The notes under the pieces were generated by a model. That model saw only the letters and a program-made list of their open reading frames with translations. It was not told the DNA's origin and did no database searches. A program made the translations under genes and the position numbers. A DNA stretch of 64,000 nt from Enterobacter chengduensis (GTDB taxonomy: Bacteria; Pseudomonadota; Gammaproteobacteria; Enterobacterales; Enterobacteriaceae), in NCBI RefSeq assembly GCF_001984825.2, contig NZ_CP043318.1, positions 1,860,001 through 1,924,000 on the forward strand, in the 5' to 3' direction. Positions 16,470 to 23,909 of this stretch are shown in pieces (within the stretch, counting starts at the first letter, position 1; the number at the start of each line of letters is the position of its first letter).

Positions 16470-17746
16470 GCACATCATCGTCCGTACGCGCCGCGCAGTA
16501 CAAAATGAGTACCTTTATTTTTCTCTATTTCTTCACGTGGTCATCAAGCTTTGGCCTGTACGCCCTGTGGCTGAGCCAGAAAGCGGGCCTCGATAGCGTC
16601 ACCATCGGCAGCGTGTTCGCCATCAATGGCGTCTTTGCGGTGATTCTGAAGCCGGTTTACGGCTACATCATGGACAAAATCGGCATGAGCAAGTGGCTGC
16701 TCTATTTTGTCTGCGCCATTTCCGCACTGATGGCGCCGTTTTTTGCGCTGGTATACCAGCCGCTGCTGCAAAGCCATGCGATGGCGGGGATTATCATCGG
16801 CGCGCTGTATCTGAGCCTGGGCTGGTACGCCGGCGTGGCGGCGTCTGAATCCTACGCCGACCGCTTTAGCCGCCTGTACGGGCTGGAGTTTGGCCGCATC
16901 AGAATGTGGGGCTCGCTGGGCTGGGCGATGGCGGCGTCGGTCTCCGGGCTGTTGTTTAACGTCACGCCGCTGGCCAACTTTCTGCTCAGCAGCGGCACCT
17001 CGGTACTGATGCTGCTGGTGCTGATGAGCCTCAAAATCGGCGATGAGCAGCTGCGCAATAACAGCGTTATTTCCGCCAATAAGATCGTCTTTGCCGACGT
17101 GCTGATGCTCCTGAAAAACCGCAAGTTCTGGATGTTCAGCCTCTACGTCGCCGGGGTGGCGTGGATGATGTTTATCGCCGAACAGCAGTTCCCGCGCTAC
17201 TTCGTGTCGTTCTTCGCCACCAAAGAGCAGGGTAATGCCTGGTACGGCTACCTGAGCACCGTCCAGTCGGGGATGGAGTTCGTGATGATGATGTTTATCC
17301 CGTGGCTGGTGAACCATTACGGGGCCAAGCGCGGCCTGCTGTTTTGCGGCTGCGTGGTAGGGGCTCGGCTGATCGCCTCCGGGCTCACGAGCGACCCGAT
17401 TGTCATCTCCATCATCAAACCGTTTTACGGCGTCGAGATCGCGCTGCTGCTGATCTCGGTCTTCAAATACATCGCCGAACATTTTCATCGCCGGGTTAAC
17501 GCCACGATGTACCTGCTGGGCTACCAGGCGATGATTTACGTGGGTTCAATTGTGGTCGCGCCGCCTGCCGGCTATCTGTACGACAGGATAGGCTTTGAGC
17601 ATACCTATCTGCTGATGGGCTGCTGCGCCCTGCTATTTACGCTGATTTCCGCCTTTACGCTGTCGCGCTGCCGGTCGACGCGCGATGACTCACGATCCTT
17701 TGCTCCGGCGTTAGATACCGCCCCGGCTGAACCGGCCAAACATTAA
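16466..17746 (+). CDS. MFS oligosaccharide:H+ symporter (LacY-like family)
   Basis: A 426-aa twelve-helix transporter of the major facilitator superfamily. The N-terminus (YKMSTFIFLYFFTWSSSFGLYALWLSQ) and the RIRMWGSLGWAMAAS motif are typical of the oligosaccharide:H+ symporter family containing LacY, RafB and CscB. The real start is the ATG at 16466, which overlaps the preceding stop (ATGA) and has GGAGGC before it; the frame extends further upstream without coding sense. Lying between the DUF2264 and GH88 genes, it most likely imports the oligosaccharide that those enzymes break down. The substrate is not predictable from sequence alone. Confidence 0.85.
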   Translation: MSTSSSVRAAQYKMSTFIFLYFFTWSSSFGLYALWLSQKAGLDSVTIGSVFAINGVFAVILKPVYGYIMDKIGMSKWLLYFVCAISALMAPFFALVYQPLLQSHAMAGIIIGALYLSLGWYAGVAASESYADRFSRLYGLEFGRIRMWGSLGWAMAASVSGLLFNVTPLANFLLSSGTSVLMLLVLMSLKIGDEQLRNNSVISANKIVFADVLMLLKNRKFWMFSLYVAGVAWMMFIAEQQFPRYFVSFFATKEQGNAWYGYLSTVQSGMEFVMMMFIPWLVNHYGAKRGLLFCGCVVGARLIASGLTSDPIVISIIKPFYGVEIALLLISVFKYIAEHFHRRVNATMYLLGYQAMIYVGSIVVAPPAGYLYDRIGFEHTYLLMGCCALLFTLISAFTLSRCRSTRDDSRSFAPALDTAPAEPAKH

Positions 17747-17759
17747 TTCAGGAGTTGTT

Positions 17760-18950
17760 ATGACCCAATCTGTTATCACCGAAGCGCTGCGGCCGATCGA
17801 ACTGCATCTGGTCGATCGCCTGGCCCTGAGCCAGAAGCTGGAAGCGGCGTTAACCCGCATCACGCGCAAGCTCGACAGCAATATTGTCGCCTTCGGCGAT
17901 AAATTTCCCGGCGAAGCCTGCGAGAAGGGGGTTTGGCCGCGCACCGATAACGTGGAGTGGACCACCAGCTTTTGGCCCGGCCAGCTGTGGCTGGCGTGGG
18001 AGATGACCGGCAAAGCGCATTATCGCGAAGCCGCCGAGCGCTATTTACCGTCGTTCGCCCGGCGTATTGAGCAGCGCATCGATACCGCAACGCACGATCT
18101 CGGGTTCCTCTATTCGCTCTCCTGCATCAGCGCCTGGCGCCTCATCGGCAACGAAGCCGCTCGCCGGTCGGCGCTGCTGGCAGCCGAGCGCCTGATGGAG
18201 CGTTTTAATCCGACGGCCAAAATTATTCAGGCATGGGGGGATTTAAACGACCCGGAGCAGCAGGGGCGAATGATCATCGACTGCAATATGAACCTGCCGC
18301 TGCTGTACTGGGCCAGCGAACAGACCGGCGATCCGCGCTATGCGCAAGCGGCGACGGCTCACGCCGGACAGGCAGCGAAGTATATCGTGCGTGAAGATGC
18401 CTCGACGTATCACACTTACTATATGGACGTGCAGACGGGCGAGCCGCGCTTTGGCAACACCCACCAGGGCTACAGCGACACCTCCTGCTGGTCGCGAGGC
18501 CAGGCATGGGGCATCTACGGTTTTCTGCTTAGCTATCAGCACACCGGCGATAAGCAGATGGTTGAGCTGTCGCGCAGCCTCGCGCATTACTTCCTCAACC
18601 GTCTGCCGGACGATGATGTCTGCCACTGGGATCTGGCGCTGCTTGGGACCGACGCCGTGCGCGACAGTTCAGCGGCGGCGATTGCCGCCTGCGGCCTGCT
18701 GGAGCTGGTCAAGGCGCTGCCGACGCTCGACCCAAACCGCGCGTATTACGAAGAGATGGCGCTGCGCATTGCGCTGTCGCTGACCGATAACTACCTTGCT
18801 CGCGACGACGATCCGACCGAAGGGCTGCTGCAGCACTCGGTTTATCATATGGGCAGCGGGAAGGGCGTCGATCAGTGCTGTAGCTGGGGAGACTATTTCT
18901 ATCTTGAGCTGCTGGCGCGGCTGCGACAGATTTGGCACCCGTACTGGTAA
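17760..18950 (+). CDS. GH88 unsaturated glucuronyl/galacturonyl hydrolase
   Basis: A 396-aa cytoplasmic enzyme of glycoside hydrolase family 88. Two aspartates, Asp113 (THDLGFLYS) and Asp174 (MIIDCNMNLPLLYWA), are 61 residues apart, the same spacing as the catalytic pair of Bacillus UGL. The tail motif QHSVYHMGSGKGVDQCCSWGDYFYLELL is also diagnostic. GH88 enzymes hydrate the 4,5-double bond of unsaturated uronic acids left by polysaccharide lyases, freeing a ketouronate. The substrate of the locus is therefore probably a lyase-generated unsaturated disaccharide (from glycosaminoglycan, pectin or a similar polymer). No lyase gene lies nearby. It starts 13 bases after the transporter. Confidence 0.9.
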   Translation: MTQSVITEALRPIELHLVDRLALSQKLEAALTRITRKLDSNIVAFGDKFPGEACEKGVWPRTDNVEWTTSFWPGQLWLAWEMTGKAHYREAAERYLPSFARRIEQRIDTATHDLGFLYSLSCISAWRLIGNEAARRSALLAAERLMERFNPTAKIIQAWGDLNDPEQQGRMIIDCNMNLPLLYWASEQTGDPRYAQAATAHAGQAAKYIVREDASTYHTYYMDVQTGEPRFGNTHQGYSDTSCWSRGQAWGIYGFLLSYQHTGDKQMVELSRSLAHYFLNRLPDDDVCHWDLALLGTDAVRDSSAAAIAACGLLELVKALPTLDPNRAYYEEMALRIALSLTDNYLARDDDPTEGLLQHSVYHMGSGKGVDQCCSWGDYFYLELLARLRQIWHPYW

Positions 18951-18972
18951 CCCTGAAGTCATGGAGAGCAAA

Positions 18973-19572
18973 ATGAAAAGCGTAGCCGTACTATTAGCCC
19001 CGGGTTTTGAAGAGGGGGAAGCGATCGTCACCATCGATATCCTGCGCCGCCTGAATCTGACGGTGCAGACGATTGCCTGCGGCGAGAGCCGCGACGTGTT
19101 GAGCTATCACGGCATCCCAACGGTGGCGGACAGCACCCTGAAGGCTAGCCTCGAACAGACCTTTGACGCCGTGGTGTTGCCGGGCGGCCCGGAGGGCAGC
19201 GTTAACCTGGCGAAAAGCGCGGAGGTTATCGCCTTCGTCCGCCGCCACGATGACATGGGCAAATATATCTGCCCGATCTGTTCCGCCGCCGCCCGCGTGT
19301 TGGGCGGTAACGGGCTGCTGAAGGGTCGCCGCTATGTCTGCTCCGGCGAGTTGTGGAAAACGGTCAGCGACGGCATATACGTCAATGCCGACGTGGTGGA
19401 GGACGGTAATCTGCTCAGCGGCCGCGGGCTGGGCAACGTGTTCGATTTCGCCTTTACCCTGGCGGCGCGATTGCAGGGCGATGGGGCACTGGCGCGCGAG
19501 CAGGCCAGCCATATTGAGTACGCCTGGCAGGATAGCGATCCCGCTTACGGGCTGGCAAAAAGCGATAGGTGA
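18973..19572 (+). CDS. DJ-1/PfpI-family protein
   Basis: A 199-aa protein of the DJ-1/PfpI superfamily. Cys103 sits in the nucleophile elbow ICPICSAAARVL and Glu16 in GFEEGEAIV, corresponding to Cys106 and Glu18 of human DJ-1. The ATG at 18973 with GGAGAG seven bases before it is the likely start; a nearby ATG at 18961 is also possible. It is the fourth gene of the DUF2264-transporter-GH88 operon, 22 bases after GH88. Family members act as chaperones, glyoxalases/deglycases or amidases. Here it might deal with reactive ketouronates from GH88 action, which is a guess from context. Confidence 0.85.
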   Translation: MKSVAVLLAPGFEEGEAIVTIDILRRLNLTVQTIACGESRDVLSYHGIPTVADSTLKASLEQTFDAVVLPGGPEGSVNLAKSAEVIAFVRRHDDMGKYICPICSAAARVLGGNGLLKGRRYVCSGELWKTVSDGIYVNADVVEDGNLLSGRGLGNVFDFAFTLAARLQGDGALAREQASHIEYAWQDSDPAYGLAKSDR

Positions 19573-19577
19573 GTTTC

Positions 19578-19676
19578 GCCCGGCGGCGCTACGCCTGCAC
19601 GGGCCTACAATAAAACGTGCAACCAATTGAAAAGTCTGCGCAATGTAGGCCGGGTAAGCGCAGCGCCACCCGGCAA
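19578..19676. repeat. Pair of REP elements (BIME-like)
   Basis: Two REP-type palindromes in opposite orientation (19578-19608 and 19644-19676, the latter starting TGTAGGCCGGGTAAGCG) lie between the convergent DJ-1-like and hpxE genes. Confidence 0.7.
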
Positions 19677-19695
19677 GAAAGACTGTGCAGGTGGT

Positions 19696-20646
19696 TTACA
19701 GCCCGATCACCAGCTCCCCGGAGTGGCTCCGCGAGCAGCACAGTGCCACCTGCTGCTCCGTCGCGCTTTTTTCCGCCTCCGACTGCACGCTGTCCCGGTG
19801 ATCCACCACGCCGTCAATCACCGGCGTCAGGCAGGCGCCGCAGATCCCCATTTCGCAGGACAGCGGCACGTCCACGCCGTTTGCCTGCAAGACTTGGGCA
19901 ATGGTCTTATCCGCAGGCACCGGCCAGCGTTCGCCGGTTGAGGCCAGCTTGACCGTAAAGATCTCGCCGGCTTCACCGCCAGCGGCGGGCGCGGCGGGCT
20001 GAAACGCCTCGCTGTGAATGTGGGCGTCACCCCATCCCTTCGCCGCTGCCACGTCTCGCACTTTGTCCATAAAACCCGCCGGTCCGCACACCCAGGCGTG
20101 CAGTCCCGCTCCCGGCGTCGGGAGATGCTCTGCCAGCGCGGTGCGGGGGCTGATGGTGTGTATGAGGCACTCACCGCACTGCGAGAGCTCCCGAACAAAC
20201 GCCGCGTTTTCCCGGCGTTTAACGTAGTAGTGCAGCGTGAACGGCGTTCCGGCCGCCTTCAGCTGCAGGGCCATCGCGTACAGCGGCGTAATGCCAATGC
20301 CCGCCGCCAGCAGCAACACCCGCTCTGCCTGCTGCAGCGGGAACAGATTGCGCGGGGCAGAGATCGCTAATTTCTGCCCGGGCCGCAGCGTCTCGTGAAC
20401 GTAGCGCGATCCGCCGCGCGAGGCGGTTTCCCGCCCCACGCAGATAAGATAGCTCTCGTCTCCACATGCCCCGGTAAGGGAATACTGGCGCACCACGCCG
20501 CAGGGCAGGTGCACGTCAATATGCGCCCCGGGCTGCCACGGCGGCAGCGCGTTACCGTCTTCAGCCACCAGCCTGACGGCGAGGCTCCTGTCGCCTTCCC
20601 GCCACAGCCCGTCAACAATTACGCGCAGCATATCGGCCTCCGTCAT
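19696..20646 (-). CDS. hpxE: HpxE, reductase component of Rieske oxygenase
   Basis: A 316-aa phthalate-dioxygenase-reductase type protein. The FMN-binding domain has the RQYSLTG motif near residue 53. The NAD-binding domain has LLLAAGIGITPLYAM and the VCGPAGFM motif. The C-terminal plant-type 2Fe-2S domain carries cysteines in CEMGICGAC and ALCCSRS. It would pass electrons from NAD(P)H to the oxygenase HpxD, whose gene overlaps it by 4 bases. In Klebsiella hpxDE is needed for hypoxanthine oxidation in place of xanthine dehydrogenase. Here the pair lies behind hpxO, probably in one operon. Confidence 0.88.
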   Translation of the reverse strand: MTEADMLRVIVDGLWREGDRSLAVRLVAEDGNALPPWQPGAHIDVHLPCGVVRQYSLTGACGDESYLICVGRETASRGGSRYVHETLRPGQKLAISAPRNLFPLQQAERVLLLAAGIGITPLYAMALQLKAAGTPFTLHYYVKRRENAAFVRELSQCGECLIHTISPRTALAEHLPTPGAGLHAWVCGPAGFMDKVRDVAAAKGWGDAHIHSEAFQPAAPAAGGEAGEIFTVKLASTGERWPVPADKTIAQVLQANGVDVPLSCEMGICGACLTPVIDGVVDHRDSVQSEAEKSATEQQVALCCSRSHSGELVIGL

Positions 20647-21677
20647 GCCAGGAAAAATTCGCCAAAGCCCATCTTCTTCAGACCGCGACGGTAGGCAATC
20701 GAGCTTTTATCCGCGGGGATATGGGCCTCCAGCGTCAGGTCCAGCGGCAGGCTTTCCGGGCGCTGGGTTTCGACCATCAGGCGATCCTCTTCAAATATCC
20801 GCAGATTGAAGGCATGCACGTCCTCCACCGGAATATGCAGATCAAAGTTGCGCGCGATGGGCGCGAACATCCGGGTGACCCGCGAGGACACCGGCGACGC
20901 GGCGTTCATGATGACCAGCCGGGATTCCCCCGGGAAATGGATCGTCAGGGTGGCGGTGAACGGCAGATGCATTTCAAAATGGCGCAGCCACTGGAATCCT
21001 TCCGGCGCCTGCACGGGTGAACTGGCGGGGTAGTTGCTCACGCTGCTCCAGTAATCGGCCACGAAGCCAAACGGCGTCTCCTGCGGCTGATAGTGGGGCA
21101 CCAGCGGGTTATCCGGATCCGCAAAGGTATCGGTGTGGATCCAGGCAAAGTGCGCCACGTCCAGAAACCCTTCCACCTGACGCCCGGCGAAGCCGTTCAC
21201 CTCGAACGCCGGACAGTTAATCTGCTGAAATCCGTCGTCATCCCAGTGCGGCATGGTGGGCAGCGGCACGGGATTGTCCGGATCAAATGCCAGGCAGGTC
21301 CAGATCAGGCCGAAGCGCTCCTCCACGGCGTAGTTAATCAGGTTCAGCTTCGCCGGAACGGGCTGCTCGGGGCTGGACGGGATACGGTTGCAGCGCCCGT
21401 CCTCCCCGAAGCGTAGGCCGTGGTACGGGCAGATAATGCCGTGCTCGTCGTGAAAGCCCAGCGTCAGCGGCACCCCGCGGTGCGGACACACGTCACGGGC
21501 GACCACGACCCGGTCGTTAATCCGGTAAATGACCAGCTGTTCATCCAGCAGGGTCGCTTTAACCGGCGCCGGGCCGACGTCGCAGGCGCGCGCGACCGGG
21601 TGCCAGCATTTCGCCAGACGCAGCCAGTCCTCTGGCTCAAAGGTGCAGTGGGCGGGTGGAGTCGGTTCTCTTTTCAT
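20643..21677 (-). CDS. hpxD: HpxD, Rieske non-heme iron oxygenase subunit
   Basis: A 344-aa ring-hydroxylating-oxygenase alpha-type protein. Rieske ligands are Cys64/His66 (CPHRG) and Cys83/His86 (CPYHG). The mononuclear iron site is Asp173, His176 and His181 in FLDVAHFAWIHTDTF, with the last carboxylate ligand further on. I start at MKREPTPPAH (21677), preceded by AGAGGGA, rather than 17 codons upstream. With HpxE it forms a two-component oxygenase that in Klebsiella is implicated in oxidation of hypoxanthine toward urate, a step other bacteria do with a molybdenum enzyme. No molybdenum dehydrogenase genes occur in the window. Confidence 0.9.
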   Translation of the reverse strand: MKREPTPPAHCTFEPEDWLRLAKCWHPVARACDVGPAPVKATLLDEQLVIYRINDRVVVARDVCPHRGVPLTLGFHDEHGIICPYHGLRFGEDGRCNRIPSSPEQPVPAKLNLINYAVEERFGLIWTCLAFDPDNPVPLPTMPHWDDDGFQQINCPAFEVNGFAGRQVEGFLDVAHFAWIHTDTFADPDNPLVPHYQPQETPFGFVADYWSSVSNYPASSPVQAPEGFQWLRHFEMHLPFTATLTIHFPGESRLVIMNAASPVSSRVTRMFAPIARNFDLHIPVEDVHAFNLRIFEEDRLMVETQRPESLPLDLTLEAHIPADKSSIAYRRGLKKMGFGEFFLA

Positions 21678-21694
21678 CGTTGTCCCTCTTACGT

Positions 21695-22849
21695 TCAGCC
21701 TAACGGGCCGCCCTGAATGGTCTCGCACAGACCGTTGATGATGCGCTCCCCGGTCTCCTCTGCCAGCTCCTGATACCAGGCCTGGGTCAACGCCATGTCT
21801 TTCCCGTGGGTGACGTCGCAGCGCTTGCGTGCCTTCAGCACCAGGTCGCGCACCCGGTCGCAGCGCAGCGCTTCGTACTGGCGCAGCGCCAGCGTGATGC
21901 TGTGGTTTTCACGCAGGCACTCGCCCAGCACCACGGCATCTTCCATCGCCGCGCAGCCGCCCTGGCCGATATCCGGCGTGGTGCTGTGTGCGGCATCGCC
22001 CAATAGCGCGACGTTGCCGCGCACCAGGGTGTCGAACGGCTCGATGTCGTGGATCTCAATGCGGTTGGTGGTCTCGGGATCCAGCGCCGCGATAAGCTTC
22101 TGCACCGGCGGGGCCCAGCCGCGGAAGTAGCCCGTGAGATCGGCGCGCAGGGTGGTGCGATCTTCTGCCAGACCCGCAGGGAGCGGCACGTCAAAAAAGA
22201 AATAGAAGCGACCGGCGGAGACGGGCATCAGCGACACGCGTTTGCCTTCGCCGACGAAGGTGGTCCACTGGTGCGCCGGGGCGATCTCTTCGTCAATCTT
22301 CACTAGCCCGTTCCAGTTCACGTACCCGGCGTAGCGGCGCTCCGGCGTATACCCCAGCACGTACGGGCGAACCGCGGAGTGGCTGCCGTCGGCGGCAATC
22401 AGGAAATCGCCGGTTGCCGTGGTGCCGTCGGTAAAGGTGACGCTCACGCCCGCGTCGTCTTCACGGACGCGTTCGACGCGCTTGCCAAACTGCACCCCGT
22501 CGCGTCCCCAGAAGTCCAGCATTTCGCGCTGAAGTTCCGCGCGCGAGACGGGGCAGGGACGCCCGCCGGTGCGCTCGACCAGCGGGGCAAGGCTAAAGCG
22601 GGTCAGGGTCTCGCCGCGCCGGTAATCCTTGTAGGCCATAAACCGCATCGGGCCGCCGTAGGTCTCGATGATGTCGCCCATGCCGAGGTGCTGCATGCAC
22701 TTCACGCCGTTCGGCCAGATGGAGATGGCCGCCCCGACGGGCCGGATCTCTTTGACGGCTTCAAACACGGTACAGTCGATGCCCGCTTTCTTCAGCGCGA
22801 CGGCGGCGCTCAGGCCGCCAATACCCGCGCCAATGACGATTGCTCTCAT
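21695..22849 (-). CDS. hpxO: HpxO, FAD-dependent urate hydroxylase
   Basis: A 384-aa flavoprotein monooxygenase. The N-terminal dinucleotide fold is MRAIVIGAGIGGLSAAVALKKAG. It also has a DG motif with FLIAADGSHSAVRPY and the second FAD motif GNVALLGDAAHSTTPDIGQGG. Size and these motifs match Klebsiella HpxO, which converts urate to 5-hydroxyisourate with NADH and oxygen. It is the first gene of the leftward hpxO-D-E group and is divergent from hpxQ-hpxT, whose products complete the path to allantoin. A well-formed sigma-54 promoter lies 34 bases upstream. Confidence 0.92.
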   Translation of the reverse strand: MRAIVIGAGIGGLSAAVALKKAGIDCTVFEAVKEIRPVGAAISIWPNGVKCMQHLGMGDIIETYGGPMRFMAYKDYRRGETLTRFSLAPLVERTGGRPCPVSRAELQREMLDFWGRDGVQFGKRVERVREDDAGVSVTFTDGTTATGDFLIAADGSHSAVRPYVLGYTPERRYAGYVNWNGLVKIDEEIAPAHQWTTFVGEGKRVSLMPVSAGRFYFFFDVPLPAGLAEDRTTLRADLTGYFRGWAPPVQKLIAALDPETTNRIEIHDIEPFDTLVRGNVALLGDAAHSTTPDIGQGGCAAMEDAVVLGECLRENHSITLALRQYEALRCDRVRDLVLKARKRCDVTHGKDMALTQAWYQELAEETGERIINGLCETIQGGPLG

Positions 22850-22882
22850 GCTTCTCTCCTTTTGCAGGGTGTAAATACCTTC

Positions 22883-22898
22883 AGCAATTTGCGTACCA
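22883..22898 (-). promoter_or_regulatory. Sigma-54 promoter of hpxO-D-E
   Basis: Reading leftward: TGGTACGCAAATTGCT, one mismatch from TGGCACGNNNNTTGCW, with exactly 10 bases between GG and GC. It lies 34 bases before the hpxO ATG. Confidence 0.75.
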
Positions 22899-22931
22899 GG
22901 CTGCAGAGTGGCGAAAACGGCGTTGTGGGGC

Positions 22932-22964
22932 GGGCGTTTGCACTGCTAAGGTGCGCAAACGCCC
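22932..22964. promoter_or_regulatory. Shared NtrC-like site between hpxO and hpxQ
   Basis: TGCACTGCTAAGGTGCG (22939-22955) fits the NtrC consensus TGCACYNNNNTGGTGCA closely. It is embedded in a longer inverted repeat with 10-base arms, GGGCGTTTGC and GCAAACGCCC. It lies about 41 bases from the hpxO sigma-54 element and about 86 from the candidate hpxQ one. Confidence 0.6.
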
Positions 22965-23040
22965 TGAGCGTGCCTTTTTTTGAATCAAAAATTTCCCGTT
23001 GAGCTATGCGGAATCGACTGTTTCACGCTCTCGCTCAGAG

Positions 23041-23056
23041 TGGCGTGGTTTGTGCA
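23041..23056 (+). promoter_or_regulatory. Candidate sigma-54 promoter of hpxQ-hpxT
   Basis: TGGCGTGGTTTGTGCA keeps GG-N10-GC spacing but departs from consensus at several positions. It lies 33 bases before the hpxQ ATG, about the same distance as the hpxO element from its gene. Confidence 0.5.
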
Positions 23057-23088
23057 ATAACCCGGAGGAAGACAATAAAGGAGACGCT

Positions 23089-23589
23089 ATGATCGCACTG
23101 CACGACTTCAATCATCTTTCCCACGAAAAGGCGTTAGCGCTGGTTCACCCCTGCGTGGCGCTGCCCGACTGGGCCGATGCGCTGGTTCGCGGGCGGCCTT
23201 ACGCCAGCCGGGACGAATTGCTCAGTACGGCAAAAGCGCTGACGCAAGGCTGGGACGACGCGGCATTAACGCAGGCATTGAGCGCCCATCCGCGCATCGG
23301 GGAAAAGCCCGCGGGTTCAGCGGCGGAGGCAGCGCTGTCGCGCCAGGAGCAGAGCGCGGTGAATGAAGGCGACGCTGACCTCGCCAGGGCGCTGCGCGAG
23401 GGCAATGCCCGCTACGAGGCCCGCTTTGGACGCGTCTTTCTGATCCGCGCGAAGGGTCGCAGCGGCGAGGAGATATTACAGGCCCTGCACGCGCGGCTGG
23501 AGAACAGCGACGCGCAGGAAATCCATGCCGCGCTGGAACAGTTGCGGGAAATCACGCTGCTGCGCCTGGAAGGAGTCATCCACGAATGA
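23089..23589 (+). CDS. hpxQ: HpxQ, OHCU decarboxylase
   Basis: A 166-aa helical enzyme for the last step to S-allantoin, decarboxylation of 2-oxo-4-hydroxy-4-carboxy-5-ureidoimidazoline. The catalytic histidine is His67 in LSAHPRIG, and the family motifs GWDDAAL and RFGRVFLIRAKG are present. I use the ATG at 23089 with AAGGAG directly upstream; the frame is open 30 codons further but without a ribosome site. The stop overlaps the hpxT start by 4 bases. Together HpxO, HpxT and HpxQ take urate stereospecifically to allantoin. Confidence 0.93.
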   Translation: MIALHDFNHLSHEKALALVHPCVALPDWADALVRGRPYASRDELLSTAKALTQGWDDAALTQALSAHPRIGEKPAGSAAEAALSRQEQSAVNEGDADLARALREGNARYEARFGRVFLIRAKGRSGEEILQALHARLENSDAQEIHAALEQLREITLLRLEGVIHE

Positions 23590-23909
23590 GCACGCTCAGC
23601 ACCCATATTCTCGATATTTCGACGGGCAAGCCCGCACAGGGCGTGACGGTTCACCTGCAGCAGGACGGGAACACGCTGGCCACGGGCGTGACCAACGCCC
23701 AGGGGCGTATCGCCGCGTTTGTCCCTTTCCTGCCCGCAGGCCGCTACCGGCTGGTGGCGGAGATCGGCCCGTGGTTTAGCGAAACCGGTCGCAACACGAT
23801 CTATCCCTGCGCGCAGATTGAGTTTGTGACGGGAGACGCGGCAGACGAGCATTTCCATCTGCCGTTTGTGATTGCGCCCGGCGGGTGGTCAACCTACCGG
23901 GGCAGCTGA
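23586..23909 (+). CDS. hpxT: HpxT, 5-hydroxyisourate hydrolase (transthyretin-like)
   Basis: A 107-aa protein with the transthyretin-related fold. It starts with the LSTHILD motif (catalytic His) and ends with the diagnostic C-terminal YRGS. It hydrolyses 5-hydroxyisourate, the HpxO product, to OHCU for HpxQ. There is no signal peptide, so unlike periplasmic HiuH versions it acts in the cytoplasm. It is coupled to hpxQ by ATGA and its 3' end overlaps the convergent guaD stop by 21 bases. Confidence 0.94.
   Translation: MSTLSTHILDISTGKPAQGVTVHLQQDGNTLATGVTNAQGRIAAFVPFLPAGRYRLVAEIGPWFSETGRNTIYPCAQIEFVTGDAADEHFHLPFVIAPGGWSTYRGS

Noticed and set aside
16544..17488. A 314-codon leftward open frame opposite the MFS transporter
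   Set aside because: Composition is typical of a complement-strand shadow; the transporter on the other strand is certain.
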